Below, in pieces: positions 1 to 8,640 of a stretch of DNA of 64,000 nucleotides. The notes under the pieces were generated by a model, which made no database searches, was not told where the DNA came from, and saw only the letters and a list, made by a program, of their open reading frames with translations. Position 1 is the first letter of the stretch, and every line of letters starts with the position of its first letter. Source of the stretch: Pelagibacteraceae bacterium AG-426-M19 (GTDB taxonomy: Bacteria > Pseudomonadota > Alphaproteobacteria > Pelagibacterales > Pelagibacteraceae); assembly GCA_003210025.1 (NCBI GenBank), contig QCNW01000003.1:62001-126000 (forward strand). Direction: 5' to 3'. A program made the position numbers and the translations under genes.

Positions 1-56
1 AAACAAAATACTTAAATGCTTTGCTTGATAAAATTTCAAAGAAATTAAGAAACTGA
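1..56 (+). CDS. nusB: C-terminal end of NusB (partial, runs off the left edge)
   Basis: A reading frame open from position 3 gives 17 lysine- and leucine-rich residues ending KKLRN and a TGA at 54-56. The final A of that stop is the first base of the thiL start codon. NusB, the transcription antitermination and rRNA-processing factor, usually precedes thiL in proteobacteria and ends in a helix of this kind. The identification rests on position and a short tail only. Confidence 0.5.
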   Translation, partial: TKYLNALLDKISKKLRN

Positions 57-1015
57 TGAATGAAGAATTCTTAATAAATAGTTATTTAAAAAAATTATCT
101 AAAAATAATCCATCCTCGCTTAATTTAAATGACGATGTTTTTTTTGATAAAAATAAAAAATTAGTTATTTCTGTTGATACTTATAATCAGGGTATACACT
201 TTTTAAATTTCAATAAACCAGATCTTGTTATAAGGAAAATAATAAGATCATCTATATCAGATATTTATGCAAAAGGGGTAAAACCAAATTATTTCTTTTT
301 AGCTGGCGCAGGTAACAAAAAACATTTTACAAAAAAAAATTTGTCATTAATTAAAAAATCTTTGTCCAGTGAACAAAATAGATTTAATATAAAATTATCA
401 GGTGGCGATACCACATCATCAAAAAATCTAAGTTTTACAGTTATATCTTTAGGATATTCAAATAAAATTGTTTATAGAAATAAAGCAAAAATTGGAGATG
501 ACATTTATTTAACTGGTAATGTAGGTGATAGTCACGTTGGTTTAAAAGTTTTGAAAAAGAAAATTAATTTAAACTCAAATCAAAAAAAATATTTTATAGA
601 TAAATATTATACACCTAATCTACCTATAAAATTTAGTTTACATCTTTTTAAAATTGCAAACTGCTCTATGGATGTTTCAGATGGATTGGTAATTGATCTA
701 AATAAATTAATAAATAAACAAAAACTTGGTTATTTAATCGATATAGATAAGATCCCAATATCAAATCAATTAAAACAAATAATTAAAAACAAAAAACTGA
801 AGACATTAGACTATTTATTCAATGGTGATGACTATCAAATCTTATTTACAGCTTCTAAGTCAAAGAGAAAATATATAAAAACTTTATCTTCTAAATTGAA
901 TCAAAAAATTTCTATTATTGGGCAAATTAATACTAAATCAAAAAATTACCTATTAAATAATAGGAGAATTCCAATAAAATACCTTAAATACCAGGGATAT
1001 TCTCATATATTCTAA
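56..1015 (+). CDS. thiL: Thiamine-monophosphate kinase ThiL
   Basis: ThiL phosphorylates thiamine monophosphate with ATP to give thiamine pyrophosphate, the last step of cofactor synthesis or salvage in the cytoplasm. The 319-residue length is normal. An NDD pair at residues 25-27 and DTY at 41-43 fit the metal and nucleotide site of the AIR-synthase-like fold. LSGGDTT lies at 114-120, and a C-terminal NGDDYQIL closes the substrate site. The start codon overlaps the preceding stop by one base, which indicates translational coupling with the upstream nusB-like gene. SAR11 cells depend on thiamine precursors, so keeping this terminal kinase makes sense; that last point is background knowledge. 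Confidence 0.92.
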   Translation: MNEEFLINSYLKKLSKNNPSSLNLNDDVFFDKNKKLVISVDTYNQGIHFLNFNKPDLVIRKIIRSSISDIYAKGVKPNYFFLAGAGNKKHFTKKNLSLIKKSLSSEQNRFNIKLSGGDTTSSKNLSFTVISLGYSNKIVYRNKAKIGDDIYLTGNVGDSHVGLKVLKKKINLNSNQKKYFIDKYYTPNLPIKFSLHLFKIANCSMDVSDGLVIDLNKLINKQKLGYLIDIDKIPISNQLKQIIKNKKLKTLDYLFNGDDYQILFTASKSKRKYIKTLSSKLNQKISIIGQINTKSKNYLLNNRRIPIKYLKYQGYSHIF

Positions 1016-1097
1016 TAAGTTAAATATTGCCTTTTATAATCTTTTTTGTAATGTCCGCATTTTAAAAAATAACTAAAACACTTATTTAAGGAATTAT

Positions 1098-3197
1098 ATG
1101 TCTGTCGATACCATTTTATTATACACAATTTTTGCTGGAATATTATCCATTGTATATGGATTTGTAACAGGATCTTCAATTTTGAATGCAAGCGCGGGAA
1201 ATGCAAAAATGCAAGAAATTGCTTCTGCTATTCAAATAGGGGCAAAAGCTTATTTAAACAGACAATATAAAACTATCGCTATTGTTGGTGTTGTAGTTTT
1301 AGTTATCATTAGTTTTGCTTTTTCATTATTAGTTGGAATTGGATATTTAATTGGTGCTGCATTGTCTGGTATAGCTGGATACGTTGGAATGTTAGTATCT
1401 GTTCAAGCAAATGTCCGTACAGCTGAAGCCTCAAGAAAAGGTTTATCTCAAGGTCTTTCAATAGCATTTAAATCTGGAGCAATTACAGGAATGCTAGTTG
1501 CTGGTTTAGCTTTATTAGCTATAGCTGTTTATTATTATATTTTATTATCAGCTGGTGTCGATGAAAGAGAAATTGTAAATGCACTAGTGGCCTTAGGTTT
1601 TGGCGCTTCTTTAATATCTATTTTTGCAAGATTAGGTGGTGGAATTTTTACAAAAGGAGCTGATGTTGGTGCAGATTTAGTTGGAAAAGTAGAGGCAGGT
1701 ATTCCAGAAGATGATCCTAGAAATCCAGCTGTTATTGCAGACAACGTAGGTGATAATGTTGGAGATTGCGCAGGTATGGCGGCAGATTTGTTTGAAACAT
1801 ATGCAGTTACAATTGTTGCAACTATGGTTCTTTCATCAATATTCTTTGTGTCAGATTTGAATATGATGGTTTACCCATTAAGTATTGGTGCAGCTTGTAT
1901 TTTAACATCAATAGTAGGTACTTTTTTTGTAAAACTTGGACAATCAAAAAATATAATGAATGCTTTATATAAAGGTTTTGTTGCTACAGCTATTTTATCT
2001 TTAATTATTTTATATCCAATAACAGACTACGTTATTGGATTAGACACCAACTATTCTGTAAATGGAGTTTCTTTTAATGGTATGAGCTTATATTATTGTG
2101 GTGTAATAGGTTTAATTATAACTGGATTGTTAATTTGGATAACTGAATATTACACTGGAACTGATTATAGACCTGTTAAAAGTGTTGCAGAGTCGTCTAC
2201 TACAGGGCATGGTACTAATGTAATTCAAGGTTTAGCCATATCTATGGAAGCTACAGCAATTCCAGCAATAATAATTGTAGCAGGAATTTTATTAACTAAT
2301 TCTATTGCTGGATTATTTGGTATTGCAATTGCAGTAACAACTATGCTTGCTCTTGCTGGTATGGTTGTTGCTTTAGATGCATATGGTCCTGTAACAGATA
2401 ACGCGGGTGGTATCGCAGAAATGTCAAATCTTCCAAAAAATGTAAGAAAAACTACAGATGCTTTAGATGCTGTTGGAAATACAACCAAAGCAGTTACAAA
2501 AGGTTATGCAATTGGATCAGCTGGTTTGGGAGCACTAGTTTTATTCGCTGCATACACAGAGGATATTAAACATTTCTCAAAAGAAGCTGGATCAAAATTA
2601 GAGGGAATAGTTGTTACATTCGATCTATCGAATCCTTTTGTTGTGGTGGGACTATTAATTGGAGGAATGCTACCTTATTTGTTCGGATCAATGGGAATGC
2701 AAGCTGTAGGTAGAGCAGGTGGCGCTGTTGTTATTGAAGTAAGAAGGCAATTTAAAAAAATTCCAGGAATTATGAAACGAAAAGCAAAACCTGATTATGG
2801 AAAGTTGGTAGACTTACTAACAAAAGCAGCAATTAAAGAAATGGTAATACCATCATTACTACCAGTTTTATCTCCTATAGTTTTATATTTAATTATTTTA
2901 CCAATTGGTGGACAAGTGGCAGCTTTATCATCAGTTGGTGCCATGTTATTGGGCGTTATTATTACTGGTTTGTTTGTAGCTGTATCTATGACAGCAGGTG
3001 GAGGTGCTTGGGACAATGCAAAAAAATATATTGAAGATGGAAAATTTGGTGGAAAGGGATCTGAAGCACATAAAGCAGCTGTTACTGGAGATACGGTGGG
3101 CGATCCATACAAAGATACTGCAGGACCAGCTGTTAACCCAATGATAAAAATTACAAATATTGTTGCGTTATTATTGTTAGCAGTTATAGCAGGCTAA
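1098..3197 (+). CDS. hppA: Membrane proton-pumping pyrophosphatase
   Basis: This 699-residue multi-spanning inner-membrane protein hydrolyses pyrophosphate and pumps protons outward, recovering energy from biosynthetic waste. The duplicated acidic pyrophosphate-binding signature DNVGDNVGD is at residues 215-223, and a second set ([14 protein letters not shown]) is near the C-terminus. GNTTKA at 460-465 has a lysine where potassium-dependent enzymes have alanine, so this is predicted to be the potassium-independent type. It stands alone: 82 bases separate it from thiL, and it converges with the BamE-like gene with only 3 bases between stops. Its codon use looks less A/T-extreme than that of thiL, as expected of a highly expressed gene. 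Confidence 0.95.
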   Translation: MSVDTILLYTIFAGILSIVYGFVTGSSILNASAGNAKMQEIASAIQIGAKAYLNRQYKTIAIVGVVVLVIISFAFSLLVGIGYLIGAALSGIAGYVGMLVSVQANVRTAEASRKGLSQGLSIAFKSGAITGMLVAGLALLAIAVYYYILLSAGVDEREIVNALVALGFGASLISIFARLGGGIFTKGADVGADLVGKVEAGIPEDDPRNPAVIADNVGDNVGDCAGMAADLFETYAVTIVATMVLSSIFFVSDLNMMVYPLSIGAACILTSIVGTFFVKLGQSKNIMNALYKGFVATAILSLIILYPITDYVIGLDTNYSVNGVSFNGMSLYYCGVIGLIITGLLIWITEYYTGTDYRPVKSVAESSTTGHGTNVIQGLAISMEATAIPAIIIVAGILLTNSIAGLFGIAIAVTTMLALAGMVVALDAYGPVTDNAGGIAEMSNLPKNVRKTTDALDAVGNTTKAVTKGYAIGSAGLGALVLFAAYTEDIKHFSKEAGSKLEGIVVTFDLSNPFVVVGLLIGGMLPYLFGSMGMQAVGRAGGAVVIEVRRQFKKIPGIMKRKAKPDYGKLVDLLTKAAIKEMVIPSLLPVLSPIVLYLIILPIGGQVAALSSVGAMLLGVIITGLFVAVSMTAGGGAWDNAKKYIEDGKFGGKGSEAHKAAVTGDTVGDPYKDTAGPAVNPMIKITNIVALLLLAVIAG

Positions 3198-3200
3198 AAA

Positions 3201-3662
3201 TTAATTCTTTTTTCTTGTTGGAGCATTAATTTTTTCTCTCAGTGAACTAAAAACATCATACATTATATTTTTGTTTTGAAATTCTTTTTTAGTCTCAATA
3301 TTTAAATATTTAAAATCATTCATATCTTCTAAATTTAAAATCTTTTTATTAATTAATATTCCTAATTGATTAAGCTCAACAACTAATACATTATTCTTTT
3401 TAATTCTTTGCTTTCCTAATTTAAATAAAGATTGATTAGTTTTTTGTCTCTCAATATAAAACCACTTAAATTCGTTAAAATCACTTTTAATTGTTGGTGG
3501 TCCAATTATATTAATTATATCATTTTTATTAGTCTCATTAATCTTTAATTTTTCAAATTTTAAGTCTAATGATTTCATGCCGTGATGATTTGATACTTTA
3601 TTTCCCGAACAGTTAATTGTAAAAATAAATGTTAATATTAATAATAATTTTATGTCAGACAT
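3201..3662 (-). CDS. bamE: BamE/SmpA/OmlA-like outer membrane lipoprotein
   Basis: The protein begins with a short hydrophobic signal and a lipobox-type end (FIFTINC), then a small domain containing the pattern 'I...IGPPTIKSDFNEFKWFYIERQ', which resembles the SmpA/OmlA fold of BamE, a lipoprotein of the outer-membrane protein assembly complex. I place the start at the second methionine (3662), because a signal peptide starting MSDIK is more natural; an in-frame ATG at 3674 is possible. It sits divergently next to a bc1 chaperone-like gene and the rpmF-plsX cluster, the usual neighbourhood of omlA in alphaproteobacteria. The two divergent start codons overlap in opposite directions (see findings). 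Confidence 0.7.
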   Translation of the reverse strand: MSDIKLLLILTFIFTINCSGNKVSNHHGMKSLDLKFEKLKINETNKNDIINIIGPPTIKSDFNEFKWFYIERQKTNQSLFKLGKQRIKKNNVLVVELNQLGILINKKILNLEDMNDFKYLNIETKKEFQNKNIMYDVFSSLREKINAPTRKKN

Positions 3663-4122
3663 ATATTTAAACATTTACAATAATTTGATAAAACTAACCA
3701 GAAATAAAAATCTATATAATACAAGTAAAGAAAACTCCTTTTATGACCGCATGATTATACTTTTTTTTCATTTGGGTTTTTTGCTAAAAGAATATAAAAA
3801 TATTGAGAACAAAGATAAATTGCAAAGTTTTTTCGATTATTGTGTAAGACAAATAGAACTTTCAATTAGAGAAATAGGATATGGCGATGCTACAATTAAT
3901 AAAAGAATGAAAGAGTATGTTAATTTATTATTTTCGGTGATTGACAAAATTCATGAATGGGAACTGAAAGATGACAATAAAAAAAAAGAAATATTACAAA
4001 ATTTTATTGAATGTGAGACAAATTATAAAAATTACTTAGATTATTTTGAAAAATATAGGATTTTTTTATCAAAAAACTCTTTCAATAATCTCTCAAAAGA
4101 TATAATAACCGTTAAAAATTAG
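3652..4122 (+). CDS. Ubiquinol-cytochrome c chaperone-like protein (CBP3/UQCC1 family)
   Basis: This 156-residue protein has the pattern of the CBP3/UQCC1 family, which helps assemble cytochrome b of the bc1 complex: an N-terminal helix, then [20 protein letters not shown], then a helix with '[22 protein letters not shown]'-type spacing. In many alphaproteobacteria this gene lies between omlA and the DUF177-rpmF-plsX genes, and it does so here except that DUF177 is missing. The start at 3652 keeps the family's first helix but lies inside the start region of the opposite gene. It has no membrane segment and is probably cytoplasmic. The family call comes from synteny and short motifs. Confidence 0.6.
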   Translation: MSDIYLNIYNNLIKLTRNKNLYNTSKENSFYDRMIILFFHLGFLLKEYKNIENKDKLQSFFDYCVRQIELSIREIGYGDATINKRMKEYVNLLFSVIDKIHEWELKDDNKKKEILQNFIECETNYKNYLDYFEKYRIFLSKNSFNNLSKDIITVKN

Positions 4123-4124
4123 TT

Positions 4125-4304
4125 ATGGCTGTTCCTAAACGAAAAACAACAAAATCTAGATCTGGTAAAAGAAGATCTCATATGAGCGTAAATGCTAAAA
4201 ATATAATTGAAGATAAGAAATCTGGAGAGTACAGACTATCTCATCATATGGACCTCAAAACTGGTTTCTACAAAGGTAGACAAGTACTAGACCCTAAAGA
4301 TTAA
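4125..4304 (+). CDS. rpmF: 50S ribosomal protein L32
   Basis: This 59-residue basic protein starts [19 protein letters not shown], the hallmark of L32, and ends in the GFYKGRQVL type of tail. It starts 2 bases after the preceding stop and ends 9 bases before plsX, the classic rpmF-plsX arrangement. It contains no cysteines, so it is the zinc-free form. It is easily missed because of its small size. Confidence 0.95.
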   Translation: MAVPKRKTTKSRSGKRRSHMSVNAKNIIEDKKSGEYRLSHHMDLKTGFYKGRQVLDPKD

Positions 4305-4313
4305 AGATTTTAT

Positions 4314-5324
4314 ATGGACAACCCTATAAATATTGCAGTAGATGCAATGGGTGGTGAAAATTCTCCTTATAAAGTAATAAAGGGAATTGATCTACATTAT
4401 TCAAATAATTCAAATATCTTTTATAACATATTTGGTAATCGAAGCTTAATTGAACCAATTATAGAGAATTTAAAAATACCCAAAACTTCTTATAAAATCA
4501 CACACACAGATAAATTAATAGAGGATACCGACAGTCCTTTATCAGCTGCCAAAAAAGGTAAAGATACGAGCATGTGGCTTTCAATTGAAAGTTTAAAAAA
4601 AGATGAATCTGATGCTATCGTTTCAGCGGGTAATACTGGCGCACTATTTGTAATTGCAAAACTTAATTTGAAAATGATAGAAAAAATAGAAAAGCCAGCA
4701 TTATCAGCACTATGGCCAAATAAATCTGGAATGAACATTGTCTTAGATTTAGGAGCCAATATTGAATGTAATGAAAATAATTTAGTAGATTTCAGTATTA
4801 TGGGTTCAGCTTTGCATAAGGCGTTATTTGAAAATGAAGTATCAAAAGTAGCAATTTTAAATATTGGATCTGAAGAATTGAAAGGTAATAATATTATAAA
4901 AAATACCTATCAAATCCTTAATGATAATAAAAATTCATTATTTGAATTTAAAGGTTATATAGAGGGTAATCATATTATGAAGGGAGATGTAAATGTAATA
5001 GTTACTGATGGTTTTACTGGTAATATTGCATTAAAAACGGCAGAGGGTACTGCAAATTTTATAACATCAGAATTAAAACAAGCTCTTAATTCATCATTTC
5101 TTGGTAAAATATCATCATTATTAAATATGAAAAATTTGAAAAGGTTTAAAAATAAGTTAGATCCTAGATTATACAATGGCGCAATCTTGTTAGGATTAGA
5201 TAAACCAGTAATTAAAAGTCATGGTTCAACAGATGAAATTGGATTTGCTAATTCCTTAAAGGTTTGTGAGAAAATTATAAAAGGAAATTTAATTGATAAA
5301 ATAAAAAAAAATTTAATTAAATGA
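4314..5324 (+). CDS. plsX: Phosphate acyltransferase PlsX
   Basis: PlsX makes acyl-phosphate from acyl-ACP for the PlsY route of phosphatidic acid synthesis and acts at the inner face of the membrane. The 336-residue protein starts with the family signature IAVDAMGGENSP, continues with VSAGNTGALF near residue 105, and has GFTGNIALKTAEG late in the sequence. It is translationally coupled to ihfA by a 4-base ATGA overlap. In many alphaproteobacteria fabH lies between plsX and ihfA; it is absent here. Confidence 0.95.
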   Translation: MDNPINIAVDAMGGENSPYKVIKGIDLHYSNNSNIFYNIFGNRSLIEPIIENLKIPKTSYKITHTDKLIEDTDSPLSAAKKGKDTSMWLSIESLKKDESDAIVSAGNTGALFVIAKLNLKMIEKIEKPALSALWPNKSGMNIVLDLGANIECNENNLVDFSIMGSALHKALFENEVSKVAILNIGSEELKGNNIIKNTYQILNDNKNSLFEFKGYIEGNHIMKGDVNVIVTDGFTGNIALKTAEGTANFITSELKQALNSSFLGKISSLLNMKNLKRFKNKLDPRLYNGAILLGLDKPVIKSHGSTDEIGFANSLKVCEKIIKGNLIDKIKKNLIK

Positions 5325-5614
5325 GGATTAATCTAACTAAAAAAGAAATTACTAATTCTTTATATATGCAATTAGGTTTTTCTAAAAAAGTATGTGAAAG
5401 TTTACTAGAAGATTTTTTTGATATAATTCTTGACGAATTGATAAAGCATAAAAAAGTTAAAATAGCTCAATTTGGAACATTTAAATTGAGATATAAAAAT
5501 GTCAGAATAGGGCGAAATCCAAAAACTATGGAAAAAAAAATAATTTCTGAGCGAAATGTTATTTTATTTAAACCTTCAAAAGACTTAAAAAACTATATCA
5601 ATTCTAATGAGTGA
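5321..5614 (+). CDS. ihfA: Integration host factor alpha subunit
   Basis: This small HU/IHF-family DNA-bending protein has 97 residues. The helical N-terminal half carries LTKKEITNSLY. The beta-arm region shows FGTFKLRYKNVRIGRNPKT, with the conserved GRNP turn that inserts into the minor groove. A position after plsX and before a merR-type gene is the usual place of ihfA (himA). IHF bends DNA in recombination, replication initiation and transcription. Its start overlaps the plsX stop and its end overlaps the next start by 8 bases, so all three are probably one transcript. Confidence 0.9.
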   Translation: MRINLTKKEITNSLYMQLGFSKKVCESLLEDFFDIILDELIKHKKVKIAQFGTFKLRYKNVRIGRNPKTMEKKIISERNVILFKPSKDLKNYINSNE

Positions 5615-5975
5615 AGAAGATAAAAAATATAAATCTATTGGTGATGTAGCAAAGATGTTAAACCTAATTAATAAAAATACAGGAAAATTATCAACACATA
5701 CAATAAGATTTTGGGAAAAAGAATTTAAACAGATAAAACCACATATATTTTCAGGTAAAAGAAGATATTTCGATGATAATTCAATAAAAATATTAAAAAA
5801 AATAAAATACTTATTAAAGGATAGAGGTATGACTATAAAAGGTGTAAAAAAACAACTTAAACTTAATAATTCAAAACTTGACGATTCAAATAATAAATCT
5901 ATAAACAGTGAAATTATAAAAACAAAATTAAATAAAATATCAAATTTGTTAAAAGTAATAAAAAAAAATGGCTAA
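5607..5975 (+). CDS. MerR-family transcriptional regulator
   Basis: This 122-residue protein has an N-terminal winged helix of the MerR type: an IGDVAKML opening, a HTIRFWEKEF recognition segment, and then RRYFDDNSIKILKKIKYLLKDRG leading into a lysine/asparagine-rich C-terminal helix. No cysteine-rich metal-binding tail is present, so the ligand is unknown. A MerR gene directly downstream of ihfA is common in alphaproteobacteria. It overlaps ihfA by 8 bases and rpmG by 8 bases. Confidence 0.85.
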   Translation: MSEEDKKYKSIGDVAKMLNLINKNTGKLSTHTIRFWEKEFKQIKPHIFSGKRRYFDDNSIKILKKIKYLLKDRGMTIKGVKKQLKLNNSKLDDSNNKSINSEIIKTKLNKISNLLKVIKKNG

Positions 5976-6159
5976 AAAAACACACATTAAAGTTAGATTG
6001 GTTCCAGAAGCAAAGCCTGATAGTCCATTTTTTTATTATGTTAAAAAACCAGCTGGTGGTGAAAAAGCTAAAGTTAAATTAAAAGCTAAAAAATATAATC
6101 CAGATACTAGAAAACATGAGGTTTTTGTCGAAAAAAAACTTCCTCCTCATAGTAAATAA
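5968..6159 (+). CDS. rpmG: 50S ribosomal protein L33
   Basis: This 63-residue basic protein starts MAKKTHIKVRLVPEA and contains FFYYVKKP and KKYNPDTRKHEVFVEKK, the pattern of L33. It has no cysteines and so is the zinc-independent form. It starts inside the end of the merR gene and ends 2 bases from the end of the convergent chorismate mutase gene. Confidence 0.9.
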   Translation: MAKKTHIKVRLVPEAKPDSPFFYYVKKPAGGEKAKVKLKAKKYNPDTRKHEVFVEKKLPPHSK

Positions 6160-6160
6160 A

Positions 6161-6451
6161 TTATTTTTTTTTAAAATTTCTTCTTTCAAAATCAATATAA
6201 GACATAATCATATTTTTCCATATACGATTTGTTATTTTTGGATCAATTTTGTTTTTAATTGATTTTTTTTTAATGTTTTTTAAAATTATTGATATTCTTT
6301 TCTTGTCAACAATTTCATGTTTGTAGGTTTTAAGTTTAAGAACTTTTTTGACTATATTAGTCCTAATTTTTATCAATTTAATAAGCTTATTATCAAGTAG
6401 ATCTAATTTCTTTCTCAAGATATTTAATTTATTTCTTTTATCAGGCGACAT
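6161..6451 (-). CDS. Chorismate mutase, AroQ (type II) fold
   Basis: This 96-residue all-helical protein has the AroQ pattern: LRKKLDLLDNKLIKLIKIR at the first helix (the arginine contacts chorismate), a lysine/glutamate/aspartate segment (HEIVDKKR), and a final helix with IWKNMIMSYI. Chorismate mutase converts chorismate to prephenate for phenylalanine and tyrosine. It is a stand-alone domain, not fused to a dehydratase or dehydrogenase. It lies divergent to ctaA, with 43 bases between starts, and convergent with rpmG. Confidence 0.8.
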   Translation of the reverse strand: MSPDKRNKLNILRKKLDLLDNKLIKLIKIRTNIVKKVLKLKTYKHEIVDKKRISIILKNIKKKSIKNKIDPKITNRIWKNMIMSYIDFERRNFKKK

Positions 6452-6494
6452 TTGATCAATTGGATTTATTAATAAATATTATATTTAAACAATT

Positions 6495-7511
6495 ATGTAT
6501 ACCGAAATAAATACAAAATACAGAATATACATATCTAATTGGTTGCTAGTTATGTTTATTTTGATCTCAGCAATGATAGTCGTTGGAGGTTTAACAAGAC
6601 TTACAGATTCTGGACTATCAATTACTGAATGGGAATTTTTTAAAGGCTTTTTTCCACCAATTAATAACGAGGCATGGGTATCTTATTTTGATGCTTACAA
6701 GCAAATACCAGAATTTAAACTTCAAAATTATTCAATGACTTTGAGTGAATTCAAGGTAATATTTTGGTGGGAATGGGCACACAGGTTTTTTGGTCGTGTT
6801 ATTGGGTTGGCATTTCTGATACCTTTAATTTTCTTTTCTATCAAATTAGGTTTTAAAAAACTTTATAATTTTTATTTTATTTTTTTTATGATTTGTTTTC
6901 AGGGATTTTTAGGTTGGTACATGGTCCAAAGTGGTCTAGTGGATAATATAGATGTAAGTCATTTTAGGTTGTCAGTTCACCTTTTATTTGCATTTATTAT
7001 TTTATCGTTAATTTATTGGAATTATTTAAGTTTAGTAAATTTAAACAAAATTGATAAAAAAATTAATAATTATATACCTGAATTTTTTTTATTATTAATT
7101 TTCTTACAAATTATTATTGGTGCATTCGTTTCAGGCATGGATGCAGGAAAAATATATAACACTTGGCCATTAATGGGAAGTTCCTATTTTCCTGATGACA
7201 GTAAACTTATAAATTTATTTAAATTATCTGCTTTTAGTGATCCATCACTAGTTCAATATTTACATCGAAATTTAGCATATTTAATATTCATTATATTCAT
7301 AGTGATTTCATATATAACATATCGGAATAAAATTTTTTATTTATTTAAAGCTGTATCTATTTTAGGTTTGATTATTTTATTTCAAATTATACTGGGGATT
7401 CTTACCGTTTTGTCAGGCGCCAGTATTTTAGTAGCGTCTTTGCATCAATTTAGTTCAATATTATTAATGACATCATCATTATATTTTTTATTCAAGAATA
7501 GATTTGGTTGA
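6495..7511 (+). CDS. ctaA: Heme A synthase CtaA
   Basis: This 338-residue inner-membrane protein with about eight spans hydroxylates heme O to heme A for aa3-type cytochrome oxidase. The histidine motifs are visible: EWAHRFFGR in the first half, SHFRLSVHL, then YLHRNLAYL and SLHQFSS in the second half. GGLTRLTDSGLSITEW near the N-terminus is a family signature. The gene is single. It ends directly at the end of the convergent methyltransferase-like gene, with no intergenic bases. Confidence 0.94.
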   Translation: MYTEINTKYRIYISNWLLVMFILISAMIVVGGLTRLTDSGLSITEWEFFKGFFPPINNEAWVSYFDAYKQIPEFKLQNYSMTLSEFKVIFWWEWAHRFFGRVIGLAFLIPLIFFSIKLGFKKLYNFYFIFFMICFQGFLGWYMVQSGLVDNIDVSHFRLSVHLLFAFIILSLIYWNYLSLVNLNKIDKKINNYIPEFFLLLIFLQIIIGAFVSGMDAGKIYNTWPLMGSSYFPDDSKLINLFKLSAFSDPSLVQYLHRNLAYLIFIIFIVISYITYRNKIFYLFKAVSILGLIILFQIILGILTVLSGASILVASLHQFSSILLMTSSLYFLFKNRFG

Positions 7512-8621
7512 TTATTTTTTCTCAATTACAAATAGTTCATTGTTAAAATATAATCCTTTATTTTTATTGACGATATCTTTTACAACTTTTTGATAATATT
7601 TTTTTCTTTCTGCATTCATTATTTGCTCATCCGATATTTGGTTAACATATACTGCAGCATTCCATGCCGAAAATATTAATGAAGTAGCAATTCCACCGCT
7701 AATTTCATTTGGTAATGCTCGCAGGACGTATTTAATAGTTTGTTTTTTATTAAATTTTAAATTTTTCAAAATTTCATTGTCTGTATTTCTTTTTATATAT
7801 TGAATTATTGATTCGTAGAGTGAAGGAAATGGTTTTTCTTTTGGCCAGATTTTCTTAATAATTTTGTTTCCTGGATCATTTCCACATGCATGAACTACCA
7901 CTAATTTACCTTTCTTATCTAATGATTTTATCATTGGGTCGATAACATACTTCACTTTTTTCTCTGCAGATATTCTTGACCTATAAGGTTGAGATGCAAT
8001 GATTAAGTCGTAATTATTTTTCCCATTATTTTTTTTTGGGATAATATTTTGTAGTGAAAACTCTTGATCTTTTCTATAGATTACAATTACTGATGGCTCT
8101 TTATATGTAGGATTTCCATTTTTAGGGTTTCTCTCTATTTGCCACTTTTTACTTAAAAATTCTTGATTAAGTTTTCTCAATTGATTTGAAAAATCTAATG
8201 AAGAATTACCTTTTAACTTAACTATTTTCCAATTCATTTTTTTTTGTTTTTTTTTGTCATTAGATTTGAGTGAGGTTGATTCAATATAATTTAGATTTGA
8301 GATAACAAATACTGTGTTTTTATGTTCGACAAATCGATCTGGAAGTTTTTCAAGTCCCAATCTAACATCTTCCATGCTTATTTCTTTTGTACATACTAGT
8401 AGAGGAATTTGAGGCATTTTTTGATGACATTGCCTCATTACACTCATCAATAATGAACCATCACCCATTCCTGCATCAAATATTTTTAATGCTGGAAATT
8501 TTGGTTTTAATTTTTGAATTATAGGTTTTAACGCATCAGCGATTTTGTTCTTTTCGTTAGTTGTTGTAACAAAAAGTAAATATTTTTGTCTATTATCGAA
8601 AAATCTAAAATTTTTTTTCAT
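7512..8621 (-). CDS. Unknown protein with methyltransferase-like nucleotide fold
   Basis: I do not recognise this 369-residue protein. Near residue 48 it has FDAGMGDGSLL, which resembles motif I of SAM-dependent methyltransferases, and further on LIIASQPYRSRISAEK followed by KGKLVVVHACGNDPGNK, placed where motifs IV-VI would be. There is no signal peptide or membrane span. It lies 19 bases upstream-to-end of the hydrolase gene, transcribed in the same direction, so it may be the last gene of a metY-hydrolase-methyltransferase unit. The substrate is unknown. A histidine-degradation-like or polyketide-type methyltransferase are alternatives I cannot separate. Confidence 0.5.
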   Translation of the reverse strand: MKKNFRFFDNRQKYLLFVTTTNEKNKIADALKPIIQKLKPKFPALKIFDAGMGDGSLLMSVMRQCHQKMPQIPLLVCTKEISMEDVRLGLEKLPDRFVEHKNTVFVISNLNYIESTSLKSNDKKKQKKMNWKIVKLKGNSSLDFSNQLRKLNQEFLSKKWQIERNPKNGNPTYKEPSVIVIYRKDQEFSLQNIIPKKNNGKNNYDLIIASQPYRSRISAEKKVKYVIDPMIKSLDKKGKLVVVHACGNDPGNKIIKKIWPKEKPFPSLYESIIQYIKRNTDNEILKNLKFNKKQTIKYVLRALPNEISGGIATSLIFSAWNAAVYVNQISDEQIMNAERKKYYQKVVKDIVNKNKGLYFNNELFVIEKK

Positions 8622-8640
8622 AAATGCAAATTTGGAATTA

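Noticed and set aside
1012..1206. Minus-strand frame across the hppA start
   Set aside because: It is a shadow of the hppA 5' region with no family and no start context.
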